From NCBI RefSeq assembly GCF_026262505.1, contig NC_067203.1:12164392-12228391 (forward strand): a stretch of DNA of 64,000 bases, read 5' to 3'. The translations under genes and the position numbers were made by a program. Shown here piece after piece: positions 53,206 to 60,979 of this stretch (within the stretch, counting starts at the first letter, position 1; each line of letters begins with the position of its first letter). The notes under the pieces were generated by a model, which did no database searches, had not been told where the DNA came from, and saw nothing but the letters and a program-made list of their open reading frames with translations. This DNA is from Trichomonas vaginalis G3. Taxonomy: Eukaryota > Parabasalia > Trichomonadida > Trichomonadidae.

Positions 53206-54445
53206 AATGTACAGAATAGATGTTTCAGATTTTTATGACTTCCAAGCATTCAGAAATATGTGTCCATTCGAGACTATAACAAAGCAGTCGAGAATTTGAA
53301 ACGTTTAGTCATTTATGTCGACTCTGCCCCAGAATGTTATGTCATGAAAGAATGGGATGTTGTCTTTAACAAACCAAGAGCAACAATAGTTTCAGAACAA
53401 GAATGTAGACAAAAACTTAAGAAAATAAAAGTTGTACAAGTTGGTATGAAAGATGTTAGATGCTTGGGATATCTTATTGTCAAAACTTGAAGATTTTTCA
53501 GTTCGTGTATAAAGTTTTTATACACCTTCTCCAAACTTCTATTCTATCTTCACTGGATATAAATACGAACAAGTAGAATGGAAAGAAAATATTATAGAAA
53601 GCTTGGTTTAGACCATGTCAAAGAAATTATATGCAATGGAAACGAAAGAGTCTATGAGTATATTCTTATGTTGGTTTCAAACATTCTTACAACATCCAAG
53701 TGCTAAAAATGAAACTGCTCTCATTATAATTGGAAAACAAGGAACTGGTAAGAACACATTCTTTACAGATATTTTGTGCAAACTGTTAGAAGGTTATTCG
53801 AATCCGAATATGACAAACTTAGAAAACATCTGTGGCAAGTTTAACTCCTCAATAGAGAATATGAAACTTATAGTTTGCAATGAACTTCAAAGTATAGATA
53901 CAACAAAAGTTTTGAACTCAGATGCTTTGAAGAGTCTTATAACAGACAAAGTTGGAGTTGTTGAAAGAAAGTATAAAGACCAAAGAGTTTGTGAAAATGT
54001 TGCAAACTTCATTATGGTTTCAAACAATACTGTTCCGATGAAGTTAGAAAGTTCTGACAGAAGATATGTAGTTGTCAGAACGTCAGATTCTCATATGCAA
54101 GATACAGAATATTTTGACGACTTAGCAGAAACTTTGACATCTGACTTTTACAACCACTTGTTCTCATATTTTATGACATTAGATATTTCAAAGTTCAATC
54201 CAAGACAAATTCCACATACCGAAGAGAGACAAACATTGTTAGAAGCAAACAAGAGTGTATATGAACAGTTCATAGATGAAACTGACTTTGTGTCATTAGA
54301 TGAAAGGTCATTGTACGATTCGTATAAACAATATTGTCAAGAATATGGTTATATGACAGCGTCTAAACGTACATTCTTGGCAAATGTCAAAAGTCTTTTA
54401 GATGTTCAGAATGGTGTATATACAAAGAAAAATTTTTCTGAGTAA
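53206..54445 (+). CDS. D5-like superfamily 3 helicase (frameshifted N-terminal part)
   Basis: The intact C-terminal 276-codon frame (53615-54445) carries Walker A IIIGKQGTGKNTFF, then an SF3 motif B (MKLIVCNELQS), motif C (VANFIMVSNNTVPMKLESSD), and the Arg-rich RRYVVVRTSD, as in poxvirus D5/Polinton helicases. Upstream frames give SIRDYNKAVENL, VYVDSAPECYVMKEWDVVFN, FYSIFTGYKYEQVEW and DHVKEIICNGNERVYEYIL, typical of the D5N region before Walker A. The start at 53206 follows a T-rich run ending in AAAA. Three or four shifts before 53690. It unwinds DNA for element replication. Confidence 0.83.
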
Positions 54446-54480
54446 ATTTAAAAAAAATATTTTTTTATCCGATAGAAAAG

Positions 54481-54898
54481 ATGACAAAATTCATCTCAGT
54501 AAACAAGTACATGTCAGGACTTAAAGAAGAACTAGACCCATTCACATATTTGAATGTTTACTTCTACCATTTTGAAAAGTCTTCATTCAGCAAAGTTTGG
54601 AACATCGAACCAGTTAAGTTTGCTATTGTGACTAAAAATGGTGCGAAATTTGAAGACTTAGACATAGAAGGTTTGTTAGCAGTCAAAGAAATTTTGACAG
54701 AAGGTTCTCAAACCTTAAAGAAGGCAAAGCATACAAACTTGTTATACCTTATGAACCAAAGAAGACAGACGACTATGAATATTATGAGTCTAAAGTTGTA
54801 GAAGTTCAAGGTAAATTGGGTAAAAAGATTTTAGAGTCTAAGCCAGTGTTTACTCCTAAAGAGGAAGAGAACATTGACATTGACCCAGAAATGTTCTA
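54481..54898 (+). CDS. Hypothetical element protein, ~138 residues (one frameshift)
   Basis: Start after TTTTTTTATCCGATAG, a good promoter box. The first frame (106 codons) includes TYLNVYFYHFEKSSFSKVW and KFAIVTKNGAKFEDLD. After about 54740 another frame goes on with YEPKKTDDYEYYESKVVEVQ and ends EEENIDIDPEMF at 54898. Acidic tail. Function unknown; it follows the helicase gene with 35 bases between. Confidence 0.6.
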
Positions 54899-54915
54899 AA
54901 AATAAAATTTTATTT

Positions 54916-55386
54916 TTACATGTCAAATTTCTTTTTCTCTGGAACTGGTTCAGGTTCTTTCTTCTCTTCTTCGACTTTCTTTTCTTCTTCTACTTTCTTT
55001 TCTTTCTTTTCTCTCTTCTTCTTCTCTGGTGGAGTTATGTCAAATTTGGCGCAACTATATTTATGTAAAAGTTCTTTGTCCTTTAATAGCTCATCTATTC
55101 TGTTTTCTATTTCATCTTCAAGAACAGCGCATGTGTCTTCTTTGCATTCTAAGAACTTTTGTTGGACTTCATCTTTCCAATCGGCGTCATCTCTGTCAAC
55201 AAGTCTGTCATTGACAAATTTTAAGACTGCTCTTTGTAATGTTTTATGGTTCTTGTCATATTCCCAGAAACAGAACTTTAGAACAAATTCACCTTTCTTG
55301 TTTACACTATGTAAGATTTTATGGTCGACAGATGTTTTGCTGTCGAAAAGCTTGTCTCGAATATAGATAGCGAAATCGCTAGACAT
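54916..55386 (-). CDS. Hypothetical protein with Lys/Glu-rich tail, 156 residues
   Basis: Related to the 124-residue protein at 30118-30492 in the segment FVLKFCFWEYDKNHKT and LKFVNDRLVD. The C-terminal 45 residues are KKEKKVEEEKK-type repeats (two copies of EKKVEEE with 7-residue spacing). Divergent from the ATPase gene; starts lie 36 bases apart with the TTTTATC-type box on this side. Function unknown. Confidence 0.65.
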   Translation of the reverse strand: MSSDFAIYIRDKLFDSKTSVDHKILHSVNKKGEFVLKFCFWEYDKNHKTLQRAVLKFVNDRLVDRDDADWKDEVQQKFLECKEDTCAVLEDEIENRIDELLKDKELLHKYSCAKFDITPPEKKKREKKEKKVEEEKKVEEEKKEPEPVPEKKKFDM

Positions 55387-55422
55387 TTTCTAAAAGATAA
55401 AAATTTTAATTTTTCTAAAAAT

Positions 55423-56297
55423 ATGTTAGAAAAAAAGTTTGCTGACATTGACAAGAAATTTGAGAATGTTTTAAACAAGAACAAGAGGAAGTTAGAAAAT
55501 GCTCAGATAAAACCTATACATGACAAGTTCTTATTTGCTCAGAATGGTATAACAGGTCTAATTGCACCACCTGGGTCGGGTAAGACTTTCACTTATCTTA
55601 AAATGGCTGCACAACAACAAGAACTAGATGAGAAGAACCATTCTATGAGTTGGTTGTTATTTGTAGTACTTCTGGTCAATTTGACCAAACCGTCAATTCG
55701 TTCAAAGATATTATAAAGAAGTCTAAGTTAGTATGTATAAAGGATACTGAGTTGTTAGATTGGATAAAGAAGTACCAAAGAAGAGTTTTGAAGTATAATG
55801 CTATAAATGAGTATATAAATTCTAAGTTTAAAGACCCAAATGAGGAAATGCAGAGAATATTAGAGAAGAAACACTTCAGAAACAAACAGAAAGAGATAGA
55901 ATACATTTCGAAGAAATTGCAATCTTACGATTGGAAGACATACCCTCATAGATGTCTTCTTATCTTAGATGACTTTGCTTCTCATCCTTTGCTTAAGAAT
56001 AGAGAACAAGACATGTGTCGAATTCTTAAGAAGCTCAGACACTTTAACATCTCAGTTGTCATTTGTGTACAGACAGCAAAGAGTTTAAGTAAGGATGTTA
56101 AAAGAATACTTACTGACATTATACTTTTCCCCGGATTGTCCGAAGACGATTTCATGGAACTTATGAAAGAGTCCATGGCAGGTAAGTTTGACAGACATGA
56201 ACTATGGGAGAAGTACAAAGTCATACAAGACCCTCATACTTCTTTCAGAATTCATCTCTACGCAAACAAAGTTCAAATTGTAAAAAGTCAAGCTTGA
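55423..56297 (+). CDS. FtsK/HerA-type packaging ATPase (one frameshift)
   Basis: First frame to about 55670 has Walker A in GLIAPPGSGKTFTYL; the second (from 55650) has Walker B in CLLILDDFASH and the later VVICVQTAKSLSKD. Both halves align with the intact copy 2 protein at 39239-40126, though the two are clearly diverged. One base shift around 55660 is all that separates them. Role: DNA packaging. Confidence 0.86.
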
Positions 56298-56313
56298 AAA
56301 ATAAATGGTTCAT

Positions 56314-57207
56314 TTACTCTACTTGTTTGAAGTTGTCAAAATACTCTGTTATTTTTTCCTTTAACAATGGCAAATCTTCTTTGAATGTAAGTATTGTACA
56401 ACCTTTCATATCATAGTGTGTTTGAGGTAACGTATCTTGAACTATTTGTTTCACATCTTCATTTGGGGTCATTGAAATCGGTAAGTTTTCGCGATAGAAC
56501 CAATTTCTGTCAGATTTGTAAATCTTAGCAAGGTCGTAAAAGCTTTTGTTGTTTCTTCTGACTAAATGCAACATAACCATATCTTTATCTTCTTCATTTT
56601 CCATCTCTTCAGTATAAATCATATACTTATAGTTCTTTTCCTTTCCTTTTGGTACCGAACGTGGTATTCTTTTCTGAATGCTTTTGTCTTTTGCTTCAAG
56701 CTTGTTCTCTAGCTCTTCGCGTTCTTGTCTGTGAATTTCGTCAAGAAGTTTACAAACATACCAAGCATAACGAGCTGAAGCCCACATTGCTACAGCATTT
56801 ACGAGAAGTCTATGAACATAATATCCTCTCAAACCGTTTGGCAATTTTTCACGATTTTCATAGAGTTTTGGCGACTGGGGTTTTTTACCTACTCGCTGTT
56901 CTTCACTGTTTTCATAGAGTTTTGGCGACTGCGGTTTTTTACCTACTCGAGTTTTTGCGACTACGAGAAAATCCGTAGTCGAATTTTCAGCTTCATTTAA
57001 TAGTTCAATAGTGCTTTGGTTCCTAAACCAGTCTTGTGGTTTCTTAGTATCTGGAGCAAAACATGCTGTCAAAATACTTTGCATTTGGTACATATCGTCT
57101 TTGACCGAACGAATGAGACGGAGTTGTTTGTTAAACTGTATGTACTCATATTCTTCATTTATAGCTTCATGAACGATAGCAGTTGTTGTGTTCTCTGTTG
57201 TTGACAT
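56314..57207 (-). CDS. KilA-N domain protein with internal duplication, 297 residues
   Basis: Intact homologue of the gene at 29185-30010. Start taken at 57207, in line with that gene. KilA-N core: GYYVHRLLVNAVAMWASA, then WYVCKLLDEI. Before it, VGKKPQSPKLYENSEEQR is followed directly by a second VGKKPQSPKLYEN copy, a coding duplication at 56855-56955 not present in copy 2. The C-terminal third (DLAKIYKSDRNWFYRENLP) is conserved in both copies and is probably a second domain. DNA-binding regulator likely. Confidence 0.83.
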   Translation of the reverse strand: MSTTENTTTAIVHEAINEEYEYIQFNKQLRLIRSVKDDMYQMQSILTACFAPDTKKPQDWFRNQSTIELLNEAENSTTDFLVVAKTRVGKKPQSPKLYENSEEQRVGKKPQSPKLYENREKLPNGLRGYYVHRLLVNAVAMWASARYAWYVCKLLDEIHRQEREELENKLEAKDKSIQKRIPRSVPKGKEKNYKYMIYTEEMENEEDKDMVMLHLVRRNNKSFYDLAKIYKSDRNWFYRENLPISMTPNEDVKQIVQDTLPQTHYDMKGCTILTFKEDLPLLKEKITEYFDNFKQVE

Positions 57208-57369
57208 ATCTGTCTTTACATACAAAATAAAAAAATAAATAAAAATAAAACTAACTTTATTTTTTCTATTTTGTATAAAAGATATGATTTCAGGGATTTT
57301 TTTTACGAAGTGTCAAAGTTCACTTCGTCAAAAAATAACAGTTATATAATGAAAAAGTGTCATTTTTTC
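57208..57369. promoter_or_regulatory. Divergent promoter with two box types
   Basis: On the left, TTTTATTTTGTATG (reverse) and the AATAAAAATAAAACTAACTTTATTTTTTC hairpin element. In the middle, the hairpin ACGAAGTG..CACTTCGT at 57304-57330. On the right, AAAAAGTGTCATTTTTTC ending at the ATG at 57370; this second box type also precedes 57605 and 60680 and contains a TCA initiator-like core. Confidence 0.55.
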
Positions 57370-57564
57370 ATGTCCGAAGACTCGAAGGTGCAACACTTCC
57401 AAAATACCGACGAACTCAGAAGAGCAGCATGGCAGTATCTTCTTGACAACTTCTTTGAGTTCTCCAGGTACACCTTGGAAAATGCTGAAGAACTCCGACA
57501 CAGAGAATTTGGAGAAATTGCACTCCAATACTACCTTGACAAACAAAGGGTAAACAAAGGGTAA
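57370..57564 (+). CDS. Hypothetical small protein, 64 residues
   Basis: The start is set by AAAAAGTGTCATTTTTTC-ATG. Helical throughout (DELRRAAW, FEFSRYTLENAEELRHREF). First of a block of small genes with higher GC than the rest of the element. Function unknown. Confidence 0.6.
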   Translation: MSEDSKVQHFQNTDELRRAAWQYLLDNFFEFSRYTLENAEELRHREFGEIALQYYLDKQRVNKG

Positions 57565-57604
57565 AATAAGACTAAAAACTTAACATTTAAAAAGTGACAT
57601 TTTT

Positions 57605-57805
57605 ATGAGCTCCGAGTCACCGAGAAAACTTGGTCAGATGTTAGCAGCTTACTTCCCTGAGGAGGATGGAAGCGTTACATACATCAGGTTCAAAAACAAC
57701 GAACCTGGAATTGCGTACAAAATTCGCAATTACATGACCATGGAAGAGTACGAAAGGTTCCTACAAGAGAAACCAGCTCTAAACAACTCAGAAAAGAAAG
57801 AATAA
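57605..57805 (+). CDS. Hypothetical small protein, 66 residues
   Basis: AAAAAGTGACATTTTT stands directly before the ATG at 57605. Residues GQMLAAYFPEEDGSVTYIRF and MTMEEYERFL suggest an alpha/beta fold with an acidic/basic tail. Function unknown. Confidence 0.6.
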   Translation: MSSESPRKLGQMLAAYFPEEDGSVTYIRFKNNEPGIAYKIRNYMTMEEYERFLQEKPALNNSEKKE

Positions 57806-57821
57806 AAAGTTTAACTCGTAA

Positions 57822-58440
57822 TTGTTTTTTTTTTACTTGTATGGGCAAGCTGCAAATGAAGTCGACTATCTCAGTCTTTGTTTTGACGAGCTGGACGGCT
57901 CTTGCGAGTACGTCTGTTTTGCGGTCTCCAGCTGGTGTCTGACCTTCGTAATTGCGCATGTTCTTGAGAGCTCCAACTGTAAATGATTGTAGGATGAAGA
58001 GTCTCTCAGACTGCTTGAGGTAGTCTTCACGGTCACGAACTGAATCTGTGGTACGAGTCGAATCGGTCGATTTGAGGGAAGAGACTGAAGCCCGTCTTCC
58101 ATAGGGGCTGTGGCATAATCTTTGCGTAAGCGGTTCAGACCTTCTTCGAACTCTTGGTCTCTCTTCGATTTGGATTGAGATTGGAATTGCTGGGGTGGAG
58201 CTTGCTGGAACATCCAAGGTTGGGGAAGTAAGGCATAGGCTGAGGAGGAGGGTAGTTCGGGAAGCCTTGTGGTGGGTAGTAACCTTGAGGTGGAAATTGG
58301 TAGTAACCTTGAGATGGAAATTGGTAGTAATTTGGTGGAGGGACTTGCTGGAACTGAGGTTGCTGAGGAGACTGTTGTGGTTCTGCAGCTTTCGGTTCTT
58401 CTGGCTTTGGAAGGCATTCAGGAAGAGGAACGTCAGTCAT
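57822..58440 (-). CDS. Pro/Gln/Tyr-rich protein with helical C-terminus (frameshifted)
   Basis: From 58440: acidic start, QQ/PP-rich part with three YYQFPPQG-like repeats (the DNA repeat 'ggtagtaaccttgagg' is visible), then SKSKRDQEFEEGLNRLRKDYA in a second frame, then DREDYLKQSERLFILQSFTV and EIVDFICSLPIQV in a third. Two or three shifts. Possible virion or capsid-associated protein with a low-complexity N-terminus. The 3' end, in an A10 run, is not certain. Confidence 0.5.
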
Positions 58441-58448
58441 CCGTTTGT

Positions 58449-58672
58449 GTCCTGTCGGATGGAAAATATTTTCCTGTCGGAAGGAAAAACTTTTCCTGTC
58501 GGAAGGAAAAATTTTTCCTGAAGTTCGACCAAAAAGTTCTCAATTTTCGAAAATTTGAATGGTTTACGGACGGACAACTGGAAGAGTTCTTCCTGTCGGA
58601 AGGAAAAATTTTTCCCTTTGTCCGGAAAATTTTTTCCAGTTGTCGGGAAAATATTTTCCTGTCGGATGGAAG
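58449..58672. repeat. Iteron-like array of TTTTCCTGTCGGAAGGAAAA
   Basis: Near-palindromic 20-bp units, whole or partial, at about 58449, 58469, 58492, 58588 and 58652, with looser forms at 58619-58650 ('tttgtccggaaaattttttcc', 'agttgtcgggaaaa'). The array fills the gap between two divergent genes; some copies run into the 5' end of the gene at 58666. It could be a promoter with repeated operator sites, or a replication-origin-like iteron set. It is not seen in copies 1 or 2. Confidence 0.7.
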
Positions 58673-59040
58673 GACTCGGAATGCCAGAAGGATTTGACGA
58701 GGCAATTTACCTTATAGAGATAAATGAAGTTGTTAAGCAGTACTTGCGCAGGGTAATGAAGCCCAAGGTCAAGTTCACCGCTATTTCTGGAAGGGCTGTC
58801 TTGAATCTCGAGACTTCGACTGGAATTCCAATTCAAATACCAGAAAACACTCCTTTCGATGGCATAAAGGACGCCAAAAGAGAAGCTCTTGTTAAGTTCC
58901 TAAACAAACGTCCTTGGATAAAAATACCAAACAAGGAGAACCCCCTACCCCATATGAAATTGGCAATTCAGTCTCTCCTTCACTTCTCGGGTCAGCCGTT
59001 CTTCATAACCTCAGAAGGCGACATCCAACCAGTACTGTAA
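58666..59040 (+). CDS. Hypothetical protein, 124 residues
   Basis: Starts at the ATG of the last iteron (GTCGG-ATG). Beta/alpha mix, with IEINEVVKQYLRRVMKPK, an EALVKFLNKRPWIKIPNK segment and a C-terminal HFSGQPFFITSEGDIQP. The frame open upstream of 58666 is only iteron sequence. Function unknown. Confidence 0.6.
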   Translation: MEGLGMPEGFDEAIYLIEINEVVKQYLRRVMKPKVKFTAISGRAVLNLETSTGIPIQIPENTPFDGIKDAKREALVKFLNKRPWIKIPNKENPLPHMKLAIQSLLHFSGQPFFITSEGDIQPVL

Positions 59041-59081
59041 ACCTTAACGTTTAGAGTAAAAACATTTTTTTCATTTTTTGA

Positions 59082-59357
59082 ATGAAGCAAGTTAAATTCG
59101 TCCCACACCAATCTCAATGGACCGATGAAGAGTTTCAAGCCATAGTTGAAGGCGTTGAGAACGATATAGACGGCGAACTTGAAGGAGCTCAAACCACAAT
59201 TGCAACCAAAATTGCAGAGGTCAAGGAACAGATAGCTCCACTTAAAGCTACCAAAGCTACTCTTGACCTCATGGATAGTTACCGTTTAGATGTCAAGAGT
59301 GGAATAAGACAATTAAAATTAAAACTCTTAAACTACGAAGCTATACTCCAAAGTTAG
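59082..59357 (+). CDS. Coiled-coil protein, 91 residues
   Basis: Starts after TTTTTTTCATTTTTTGA, a TCA initiator-like site a few bases from the ATG. A Trp/Phe-rich start (SQWTDEEFQAIVEG) is followed by a helix of about 60 residues (KIAEVKEQIAPLKATKATLD). Function unknown. Confidence 0.6.
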   Translation: MKQVKFVPHQSQWTDEEFQAIVEGVENDIDGELEGAQTTIATKIAEVKEQIAPLKATKATLDLMDSYRLDVKSGIRQLKLKLLNYEAILQS

Positions 59358-59361
59358 CAGA

Positions 59362-59664
59362 ATGAGAAGACTTTACCAGAGCTACTTACATGTAAGGGAC
59401 TTACCTTCAAGCAGTCCGACCAAAGATGAATTTTCTGACATTGTCCCAATTTTGTCCGAAAGTCAGCTCAGATGTTTCGAACTGCTCCCAACATATCCAG
59501 AATATGAACGTTTGCCAGAACTCTTCCGCAATCTCAAAAAACGTTTTTTGGTTCTCATGTTCGAAACTTTTATCGGAAGAGACAACAAACGTTCAGAAGA
59601 AGAACAAGATATTATTTTAAACTTGTTGTATGACATAACTGTCATAACAAGCTTTTTGAAGTAA
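59362..59664 (+). CDS. Hypothetical protein, 100 residues
   Basis: Follows the preceding stop by 4 bases, so it is probably co-transcribed with it. Helical; contains PTYPEYERLPELFRNLKKRF and a C-terminal DIILNLLYDITVITSFLK. Function unknown. Confidence 0.6.
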   Translation: MRRLYQSYLHVRDLPSSSPTKDEFSDIVPILSESQLRCFELLPTYPEYERLPELFRNLKKRFLVLMFETFIGRDNKRSEEEQDIILNLLYDITVITSFLK

Positions 59665-59695
59665 AACCGCCATTCTCAAACCACTTCATTTTTCG

Positions 59696-60367
59696 ATGTC
59701 CGAACAAGCACCGAAGCCGAACACAATAGCAGATGTCCTTTCAAGGTTGCCAGACAAGCGCCCAGTTCAAATTCAAATTGCCCAATTGAAAGCTCATCTG
59801 ACAAACACCATTAAGACTCTCCAAAGTAGTCTTATGACAGAGATGACCAATCTCAAAGCCGATGTCCTCATGAACCAAGCTTCCAATGAGAAATGCCTGA
59901 ACGATTTCACGGAAACCTTGCGCAATTACGAGAGAAAACCGAGACCTTGCCAGACTCATCTACCGTTTCTTCGAAGAGATAGACGCCATCTGGAAGGTAC
60001 TCGGAAAGGACAGAACATGCAACACCGTACTTCGTGAACACAGAATTCGAAGGTATTATCAAAGAAGAGGAAGAAGAGGAAGAAGAAGAGAAACACGAAA
60101 AAGGAAGTTTGGGCAACCCTTGTTGCCGATGACCTTACGAAATTTCCCAACCCTACCCATAAAATCCGCACAAGGAGACGGCAAGGTTCTTACCCCAGTC
60201 CTCAACAACTTGGGACACTTGAACCTTAACCTTCGGAATCGCGGTTCAATTCCATGGGCAAGCTTGTCGCAATTCAATGGGTTCCAAATCCAGACAAGAA
60301 GACGAGGGTCAGACACATTGACGGTGACAAGCTCAACAACCGTAAGGAGAACCTCGAGTGGTTCTAA
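59696..60367 (+). CDS. Helical protein with HNH-endonuclease-like C-terminus (frameshifted)
   Basis: TTCATTTTTCG precedes the ATG. The first frame (MSEQAPKPNTIADVLSRLPD onward) is helical; a second frame gives LARLIYRFFEEIDAIWKVLG; a third has a poly-Glu run (IIKEEEEEEEEEKHEK). The last frame reads VLNNLGHL-type text, then KLVAIQWVPNPDKKTRVRHI followed by DGDKLNNRKENLEWF before the stop at 60367. The N-P-D-x-K..HIDG-x-K-x-NN..NLEW pattern is that of HNH homing-type endonucleases. At least three shifts, or two separate genes. Likely not functional as read here. Confidence 0.55.
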
Positions 60368-60416
60368 GAGTAAAAAAATTTTATTTTAGGGGGAAACCCC
60401 AAGTAAATTTAGGTGT

Positions 60417-60680
60417 TTATTTGGATAAGTATGTTAAATTAAGGGTAATTTGCAAAATTAGTTCCCGACCTTTGAATTGGGCTCTTTCGTTATCCCAGTT
60501 GCGTAGGAGGTCGTCCCAGAGGAGTTGGTAGAATTGCCAATCCAAGGACGATTTGTCCTCCCAGGCATTGAGGATGTACTGCTCGTAGAGTTTCATGACC
60601 TCTGCCTTGCACCAGACACCCTCTCCCTTGGAACGTAAGGCTTCTTCGAAGTGCTCGAATGCGATTGGCTGCGTGACCAT
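60417..60680 (-). CDS. Hypothetical protein, 87 residues
   Basis: Start at 60680 after AAAAAGTGTCATTTCGG, the second promoter type. Trp-rich (CKAEVMKLYEQYILNAW, SLDWQFYQLLWDDLLRNW). Helical, acidic/neutral. Function unknown. Confidence 0.6.
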   Translation of the reverse strand: MVTQPIAFEHFEEALRSKGEGVWCKAEVMKLYEQYILNAWEDKSSLDWQFYQLLWDDLLRNWDNERAQFKGRELILQITLNLTYLSK

Positions 60681-60710
60681 CCGAAATGACACTTTTTGTC
60701 CGTTTGGTCA

Positions 60711-60956
60711 ATGTTCGTGTCTCGTGCCATAGTCGACGAAAATACAGACAAACAGGTTATATATGAGTTTGAGACCAAGAATGGTGTAACTCGACCTGTC
60801 CGATTCAAAGACTCCGAGGGCGACCATGAAATTAAACGGAAATTAGCTAGGAAGGAATATAAAATGGACTGGTTGCCACCACCTCCACCTCCACCACCTT
60901 TACCTGTTCCTCAAGTAAATAAGCCTTTCCCGTTCCCAAGAATTCCCACATTTTAA
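60711..60956 (+). CDS. Small protein with a poly-Pro segment, 81 residues
   Basis: ATG at 60711. N-terminal beta/helical part (TDKQVIYEFETKNGVTRPVRF), a short basic helix, then WLPPPPPPPPLPVPQ and a Pro/Phe end. Poly-Pro tails are frequent in viral proteins that recruit host SH3/WW or profilin partners; this is only a possibility here. Convergent with the polymerase gene. Confidence 0.6.
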   Translation: MFVSRAIVDENTDKQVIYEFETKNGVTRPVRFKDSEGDHEIKRKLARKEYKMDWLPPPPPPPPLPVPQVNKPFPFPRIPTF

Positions 60957-60979
60957 TTCAAATTCGAATAAAAATTTTT

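Noticed and set aside
58449-58672. CRISPR array
   Set aside because: The repeats are palindromic and adjacent or irregularly spaced, with no unique spacers of constant length and no cas genes.
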